Part shown: piece by piece, positions 6,362-10,757 of the stretch | How the letters are laid out: the number at the start of each line of letters is the position of its first letter | Position numbering within the stretch: position 1 is the stretch's first letter | DNA from: an uncultured Acidimicrobiia bacterium | Lineage (GTDB): Bacteria; Actinomycetota; Acidimicrobiia; Spongiisociales; Spongiisociaceae | Reading direction: 5' to 3' | DNA length: 10,757 bases | Assembly (NCBI GenBank): GCA_937900165.1 | Contig: CALCCX010000410.1 | Coordinates: forward strand, 1-10,757 | Notes under the pieces: model-generated | Told to the model about the DNA's origin: nothing | Databases searched by the model: none | Seen by the model: the letters and a program-made list of their open reading frames with translations, nothing else | Translations under genes and position numbers: made by a program

Positions 6362-8902
6362 GTGGATCTCCTCGAGCGCGGCGAACAGTTGGCTATGCTC
6401 GCCAAGGCGGCCGCAGGCACAAGAGGCGGACGCGGCTCCGTGGCCATCGTGCGGGGAGAGGCCGGGATCGGCAAGACTTCAGTGGTCCGCGCATTTCTTG
6501 ATGCCCATCCGAAACACGATGTGCTCATTGGTTTTTGTGACGACTCGTCCATTCCGATCGTATTGGGGCCTTTCAGAGACATCTTGGCGAGGGTCGGGGA
6601 GGGTCCGGCGACTCTCGATGTGGATGAAGTGCGGGGACGCATCGCCGCACTGCTTGCAGAACCCCGGGTTGTGGTCGTAGAGGACGTGCATTGGGCAGAC
6701 GAGGCGAGCTTGGACCTCATCGCCTATGTAGTGAAACGATTGGCGTCGCCGAATGCGCTCCTCGTGCTGACGATGCGACCGGCGGAGAACTCCCACCTTG
6801 CACGGTGCCTATCCCAGATTCCACCCGGTGCCCATATCGAGATCGATCTCGAGCCTCTTTCATCAGCCGCGGTGTTGACCCTGGCCAAGAGGGTCGGACG
6901 AGACGGCCATGAGGTGTTTGAGGAGACTGGCGGCAATCCGTTTCTGGTGACCGAGACCCTGGCGGTCCCCCCGGGGGTTCTCCCAATTCGTGTTGCGTAT
7001 GCAGCGTCAGCTCGCCTTTCACGTCTTTGCGAGGCGGCCGCCGAATTCGCAGGGTTCCTGTCGGTTTTCCCCTCTGGGGTGACATGGGAGGATTTGCCAG
7101 GCCTGTGGTCCGAAGCTGACCCGCTCGTTGATGAGCTGGAGCGAGGTGGCTTGCTTGGGATGTTGACCACGCGGCTCACGTTTCGGCATGAGTTGATGCG
7201 CAGGGCTGTCGAGGACGGCCTGTCAGCCGCGGCCCGTCGGCGCTTCAACCGTCGGGTCGTGGACTGGCTCGATCCCGAATTCGCGGAACCAGCCGTATTG
7301 GCCCATCACGCTCATGCCGCCGGTGACCTCTTGCTGTTCGTTCAATCGGCGGTCGTTGCCGCCCGAGATTTCGCCAGCGCCGGTGCTCACCGGGATGCTC
7401 TGTTGCACCTCGAGCGAGTCGCGCCACACTCCGAACTTCTCGAACCGAGGGATCGGGCGGGTTTTACCGAGGCGCTCGCCAATGAGCTTGTAGTCAACGA
7501 TCGGTTCACGGACGCCGATCCGATCATTCACGAAGCGGTTGAGCAGTGGCGGAGAGTTGGTGATATCGAGGCCTGCGCAAGAGCACTGAGCGCCGCATCG
7601 AATACGACCTGGCATGCGGGAGACGCCGAGCGATCTCTGGAAGAACAGCGTGAGGCCCTTTCCATGATCGAGGGTTCGTCGGACGTGGCCCAGATCGTCA
7701 AGGCACGGGTGCTGACGGCCCAAACGGTCGGACTTCTCTCCAGATGGGCAGAAGCCCTACCAGAGCTGAATCGGGCAGTAGCCGAAGCATCCGGGATCAA
7801 CCCAGAGATCGAGGCCATGGCCCTTGGTGTCAGAGGCAATGCGCGCCGTATCCTCGGAGATGAGCCAGGAGGATCGGGGGATGAGACCCGCTCAATCGAC
7901 TTGGCGTTGGGACACGGCCTCGGACTTGTGGCGATGATCAGCCTCGCCAACCGCGTCGCGACTTCACTCGGCACTCTCGGACTCGCCGGCATCGAACAAC
8001 AGCTGGCCCATGGCCTTGACCACGCCGATCGGGTCGAGTCGAAAAGGGGGCGGGTCCAGCTTCTGGCGTTGTCATCCCACCTCGACCTCATACGAGGGAG
8101 GTGGGATCAAGCTCTTGCGACCGCCGGCTTGCTCCAAGTCGACCAAGAGGAACGGTCATTGAACCGGCTGGCGTCGATGACAGCGGAAGGCCTCATTCGT
8201 GTGAGACGTGGTGACGACGGAGGCATTGAGATGATCGAACAGGCAAGGGACCGGGCCTCAAAAGTGTCCGACATTCAGCGCCTCGGCCCAGTAGGCGTCG
8301 CTCTTGCCGAGCTGCTGTGGTTGGGCAAGATCGACGATCCGGACCCGGTACTCGCGATCGCTGATCTGGCCCGGTCGAGTGGCCACGTTCGTTTTGCGGC
8401 AGAGCTGGCGGTGTGGTTTACGAGGTTGGGCCTTGAAGCCGTCAAGACGCCGAGGATCGGCCCGGCCCCACTGCTGGCTGAATTGGCGGGAGATTGGGAA
8501 GCGGCCGCCGCAGCCTGGGCGGAACTGGGCTGTCCGTATCACCGTTTGTTGGCTCTCGGATTCTCAGACGATCCGGAGGCAATGCGAGAGGCGGTGAATG
8601 AGGCAATGCGCCTCGGTGCGGTCACCACTGCCGACCGACTGCGTTCCCAGCTTCGTGAGCTCGGTCATCGGGTGGGAAGGGGCCCTGGGCACGCGACGCT
8701 CACGAACCCGGGGGGCCTGACCCGACGCCAGGTAGAAGTCGTGAGGTTGCTTGCGCGTGATCAGTCGAATCAGCAGATCGCAGACACTCTCTTCATTTCT
8801 CGAAAGACCGTCGACCATCATGTGAGCGCCATACTCACGCAACTCGGCGTCGCCGACCGCCGGGCCGCAGGCCTTTGGGCGGTTGAGGAAGGTCTGACCT
8901 GA
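6362..8902 (+). CDS. LAL-type LuxR-family transcriptional regulator with N-terminal ATPase
   Basis: This 846-residue protein belongs to the large ATP-binding LuxR regulators (MalT-like architecture). The N-terminal STAND-type NTPase has a Walker A GEAGIGKTS at 32-40, a Walker B with acidic E107-D108 inside VVVVEDVHWADE, and a sensor-like LTMRP at 136-140. The middle (about 300-780) is Ala/Leu/Glu-rich and helical, consistent with TPR-like repeats that sense a ligand or partner. The C-terminal LuxR helix-turn-helix spans about 784-846: LTRRQVEVVRLLA, QQIADTLFIS, then the recognition helix RKTVDHHVSAIL. Family members bind DNA after ATP and inducer binding cause oligomerisation. Translation starts at GTG, as LLERGEQL matches the usual family N-terminus. 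The effector is unknown. The following surface-protein gene, in the same direction about 100 bases on, is a possible target by proximity only. Confidence 0.92.
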   Translation: MDLLERGEQLAMLAKAAAGTRGGRGSVAIVRGEAGIGKTSVVRAFLDAHPKHDVLIGFCDDSSIPIVLGPFRDILARVGEGPATLDVDEVRGRIAALLAEPRVVVVEDVHWADEASLDLIAYVVKRLASPNALLVLTMRPAENSHLARCLSQIPPGAHIEIDLEPLSSAAVLTLAKRVGRDGHEVFEETGGNPFLVTETLAVPPGVLPIRVAYAASARLSRLCEAAAEFAGFLSVFPSGVTWEDLPGLWSEADPLVDELERGGLLGMLTTRLTFRHELMRRAVEDGLSAAARRRFNRRVVDWLDPEFAEPAVLAHHAHAAGDLLLFVQSAVVAARDFASAGAHRDALLHLERVAPHSELLEPRDRAGFTEALANELVVNDRFTDADPIIHEAVEQWRRVGDIEACARALSAASNTTWHAGDAERSLEEQREALSMIEGSSDVAQIVKARVLTAQTVGLLSRWAEALPELNRAVAEASGINPEIEAMALGVRGNARRILGDEPGGSGDETRSIDLALGHGLGLVAMISLANRVATSLGTLGLAGIEQQLAHGLDHADRVESKRGRVQLLALSSHLDLIRGRWDQALATAGLLQVDQEERSLNRLASMTAEGLIRVRRGDDGGIEMIEQARDRASKVSDIQRLGPVGVALAELLWLGKIDDPDPVLAIADLARSSGHVRFAAELAVWFTRLGLEAVKTPRIGPAPLLAELAGDWEAAAAAWAELGCPYHRLLALGFSDDPEAMREAVNEAMRLGAVTTADRLRSQLRELGHRVGRGPGHATLTNPGGLTRRQVEVVRLLARDQSNQQIADTLFISRKTVDHHVSAILTQLGVADRRAAGLWAVEEGLT

Positions 8903-9008
8903 CCCCGCGACAGCAAATATGGGGAGCCCCTACCGATGATTTTGGGGTCTGAGGGGAATATCTTCGAATGGGGGCAGATGTTTGTCGAGCAGCGGGAGCG
9001 TGCCTGAG
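8903..9008 (+). promoter_or_regulatory. G-rich leader of the SLH-like surface-protein gene
   Basis: This 106-bp spacer carries GACCCC (8901-8906, beginning in the upstream stop region) complementary to GGGGTC (8944-8949), with GGGGAGCCCC between them. No T-run follows, so a classical terminator is not supported. TATCTT (8959-8964) could be a -10 element, and GGGAG about ten bases before ATG 9009 is the likely ribosome-binding site. All are weak patterns. Confidence 0.25.
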
Positions 9009-10757
9009 ATGCGCAGAGGTTATGGAATGGTGTATGTGGCGGTTCTGTTGCTGGTTCTGGGTCTGGTCGGTCCGGTCGGGGCTGCGGGTGACACGTTTTC
9101 TGATGATGACGGTTCTGTTCATGAGGCGAACATCGAACTGGTCGCCAACGCCGGGATCACCCAGGGTTGCGCGACGCGTGTGTTCTGTCCTGATGATCCG
9201 GTGACCAGGGGGCAGATGGCCTCGTTTGTGGTCAGAGCACTCGGGTACCTGGACGACGGGGGTGGTGACCTGTTCGGCGATGACGACGGGTCGATCCATG
9301 AGGCCAACATCGACCTACTGGCTGGGGCGGGGGTCACATTGGGCTGCGGCACCGGGCTGTTCTGTCCCGGTGACCCGGTGACGCGGGGTCAGATGGCCTC
9401 GTTCATCGCTCGGGCCTTTCACTACGATCAGGTCTCGCCCTCGGCCGACTATTTCACCGACGATGACGGTTCGACGCATGAGGCGAATATCAACCTGTTG
9501 TTCGAGGCGGGGGTGACTCAGGGGTGTTCGACAGGCCCGACGTCGTTCTGTCCGAATGATCCGGTGACGCGGGGGCAGATGGCCTCGTTCCTCGCCCGGG
9601 CGTTGAAGCTGCCCTGGCCGACTGATCAATCCGATCATCCAGACATCATCCCCGAGCTGAACGACCAGCTGGGCGGTGCGTTGGTGTTGGGCGATTTCAA
9701 CGGCGATGGCTGGGACGATATCGCAGTGGGAATCCGCGGCGAGAACGGCAACCAGGGCGCTGTTCGGATCGTCTACGGGACCGCTGGTGGGCCGACCGGG
9801 ACTACCCAGTTCATCAACGATTCGTCTTTTGGCGTGGATCCGCAGGGATTTGCTGTTTTCGGGGAGAGCCTGGCGGTTGGTGACTTCGACGACGATGGCT
9901 ACGACGACTTGGCTATCGGCGCCAACGATCCCGCCGCCGGCGATGTCAGCCGCGTAATGTTGGCCAGTGGCGGGGAGAATGGACTCGCGCCTGATGGTGA
10001 GATCCTACGCGGCGCTGTGGATGAGTTCGCAGTCCGCATGATGGCGGCGGGCCAATTCGGCAATGGACCTGCCGATGATCTTGCAGTTGGCTTCCCCAGA
10101 GATGTCAACGGTATGGAGGGCGCCGGTCTGGTCGAGGTTATTTATGGATCCCCCTCCGGGTTTTCCGTGCCCGTTCAATTTCATCAGGACACGCCTGGAG
10201 TGCTCGATGTGTCGGAGGGATCCGACGTCTTCGGTAGGCAGTTGGCTGCTGGTGATTTGACAGGTGACGGGTTGGATGAGCTCGTCGTCGGTGTTTCCGC
10301 CGAGGATCTGGTGATCAACGGTGTGAACGTGATGGATGTGGGGGTCGTGCACGTGTTTTACGGCTCGGAGACCGGCTTGCAGGTGGACTTGACTGGGTCA
10401 CCCGAGCTGATTCACCAAGGGGACATTGGCGCGGAGATCGAAGTCCAGGATCGTTTTGGATCATCGGTCGTGATCGGTGACTTCACGGGGGACGGCATCG
10501 GCGACCTCATCGTCGGAGCAAGCGGCGACAATATCGACATGCCGGTGGTGCTGCCGAGCCGAGGCAACGTGCACATCATTCCCGGCTCAGCCGACGGGCC
10601 GGATCTGAGCGCCGCGTTTGATCTCGATTCGATTGCGGGACCAAACCAGCCTCTCGATAACGAATTCCTTGGCGGGCATTTGCTATTTCTCGATGGTCCG
10701 CGACCAACTGTGGTGATACCTCGGTCGACAGACGACCCTGCCAAAGCGTTCCTTCTC
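9009..10757 (+). CDS. secreted SLH-like repeat / FG-GAP beta-propeller surface protein (3' end missing)
   Basis: An uninterrupted frame of 583 codons reaches the right edge, so the C-terminus is missing. Residues 1-26 form a signal peptide: R2-R3, a Val/Leu core at 8-20, and a likely cut after GAA. Three SLH-like repeats follow (about 28-86, 87-146, 147-201), then FG-GAP/integrin-alpha-type propeller blades from about 216. Ca-binding loops of the DxNxDGxxD kind are seen at D229, D292, D416 and D491; a blade near 345 and the last visible one have lost the loop. SLH modules bind cell-wall polymers, and FG-GAP propellers mediate adhesion, carbohydrate contact or catalysis in various proteins. 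Here the role is probably an envelope-bound adhesin or enzyme scaffold. ATG 9009 is preferred over an in-frame GTG at 9000, which lies too close to GGGAG. The missing end could hold more blades or another domain. Confidence 0.88.
   Translation, partial: MRRGYGMVYVAVLLLVLGLVGPVGAAGDTFSDDDGSVHEANIELVANAGITQGCATRVFCPDDPVTRGQMASFVVRALGYLDDGGGDLFGDDDGSIHEANIDLLAGAGVTLGCGTGLFCPGDPVTRGQMASFIARAFHYDQVSPSADYFTDDDGSTHEANINLLFEAGVTQGCSTGPTSFCPNDPVTRGQMASFLARALKLPWPTDQSDHPDIIPELNDQLGGALVLGDFNGDGWDDIAVGIRGENGNQGAVRIVYGTAGGPTGTTQFINDSSFGVDPQGFAVFGESLAVGDFDDDGYDDLAIGANDPAAGDVSRVMLASGGENGLAPDGEILRGAVDEFAVRMMAAGQFGNGPADDLAVGFPRDVNGMEGAGLVEVIYGSPSGFSVPVQFHQDTPGVLDVSEGSDVFGRQLAAGDLTGDGLDELVVGVSAEDLVINGVNVMDVGVVHVFYGSETGLQVDLTGSPELIHQGDIGAEIEVQDRFGSSVVIGDFTGDGIGDLIVGASGDNIDMPVVLPSRGNVHIIPGSADGPDLSAAFDLDSIAGPNQPLDNEFLGGHLLFLDGPRPTVVIPRSTDDPAKAFLL
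9090..9611 (+). repeat. three tandem SLH-like coding repeats
   Basis: Repeats begin near 9090, 9267 and 9447, a period of 177-180 bp. Each encodes F-x-DDDGS-x-HEANI, a GC motif, FCP, then DPVTRGQMASF and an Arg-Ala. The stretch for VTRGQMASF is nearly the same in all three at nucleotide level. Each repeat has a paired Cys (C54/C60, C113/C119, C173/C181) that classical SLH modules lack. The third has a two-residue insertion between its Cys. Confidence 0.9.

Noticed and set aside
8901..8949. Terminator after the LAL regulator gene
   Set aside because: GACCCC/GGGGTC is only six base pairs across a long loop and no T-run follows.
8921..8974. Possible G-quadruplex from four G-runs
   Set aside because: The runs are separated by loops of about 19, 5 and 13 bases, too long for a confident quadruplex, and the first run can pair with adjacent C-runs.

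Overview
The window looks like one contig from a high-GC, Gram-positive actinobacterium. The best fit is the Acidimicrobiia or a relative. The evidence is the C-terminally anchored LPxTG-type surface protein, a MutT1-type Nudix/histidine-phosphatase fusion, a large ATP-binding LuxR (LAL) regulator, and a secreted protein with Cys-bearing 'DDDGS-HEANI...GC...FCP-DPVTRGQMASF' SLH-like repeats fused to an FG-GAP propeller. This placement rests on pattern recognition only. The first nine bases match the 3' end of the Illumina sequencing adapter and the last gene runs off the right edge. The window is therefore probably a complete metagenomic or draft-assembly contig.

Layout, left to right. (1) 93-1562, minus strand: a secreted, Thr-rich, sortase-type surface protein with a duplicated domain; 117 bp of the duplication is identical at nucleotide level. 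(2) 1563-1880: a gene-free stretch holding the probable leader and promoter of that gene. (3) 3321 down to 1881, minus strand: a two-gene operon, a LOG-family phosphoribohydrolase followed by a MutT1-like two-domain Nudix hydrolase. (4) 3322-3510: a divergent intergenic region with a strong dyad/hairpin and a perfect 14-bp palindrome. (5) 3511-6290, plus strand: tldD and tldE, joined by an ATGA overlap. (6) 6362-8902, plus strand: an 846-residue LAL-type LuxR regulator. (7) 9009 to the right edge, plus strand: an incomplete secreted SLH-like/FG-GAP protein.

How the genes may work together: the LOG/Nudix pair reads as nucleotide turnover or sanitation. TldD/TldE is a heterodimeric zinc protease whose substrate cannot be told from here. 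The LAL regulator may act on itself or on the surface-protein gene after it, but only adjacency suggests this. The two outer genes are envelope proteins using different display chemistry: LPxTG anchoring on the left, SLH-like repeats on the right. I saw no rRNA, tRNA, CRISPR array, transposase, phage gene or RiPP precursor. I did not find a convincing new multi-gene system. The features most worth following up are the Cys-paired SLH-like/propeller protein, the identical repeats in the LPxTG protein, the structured divergent promoter region, and the LOG-Nudix pairing.
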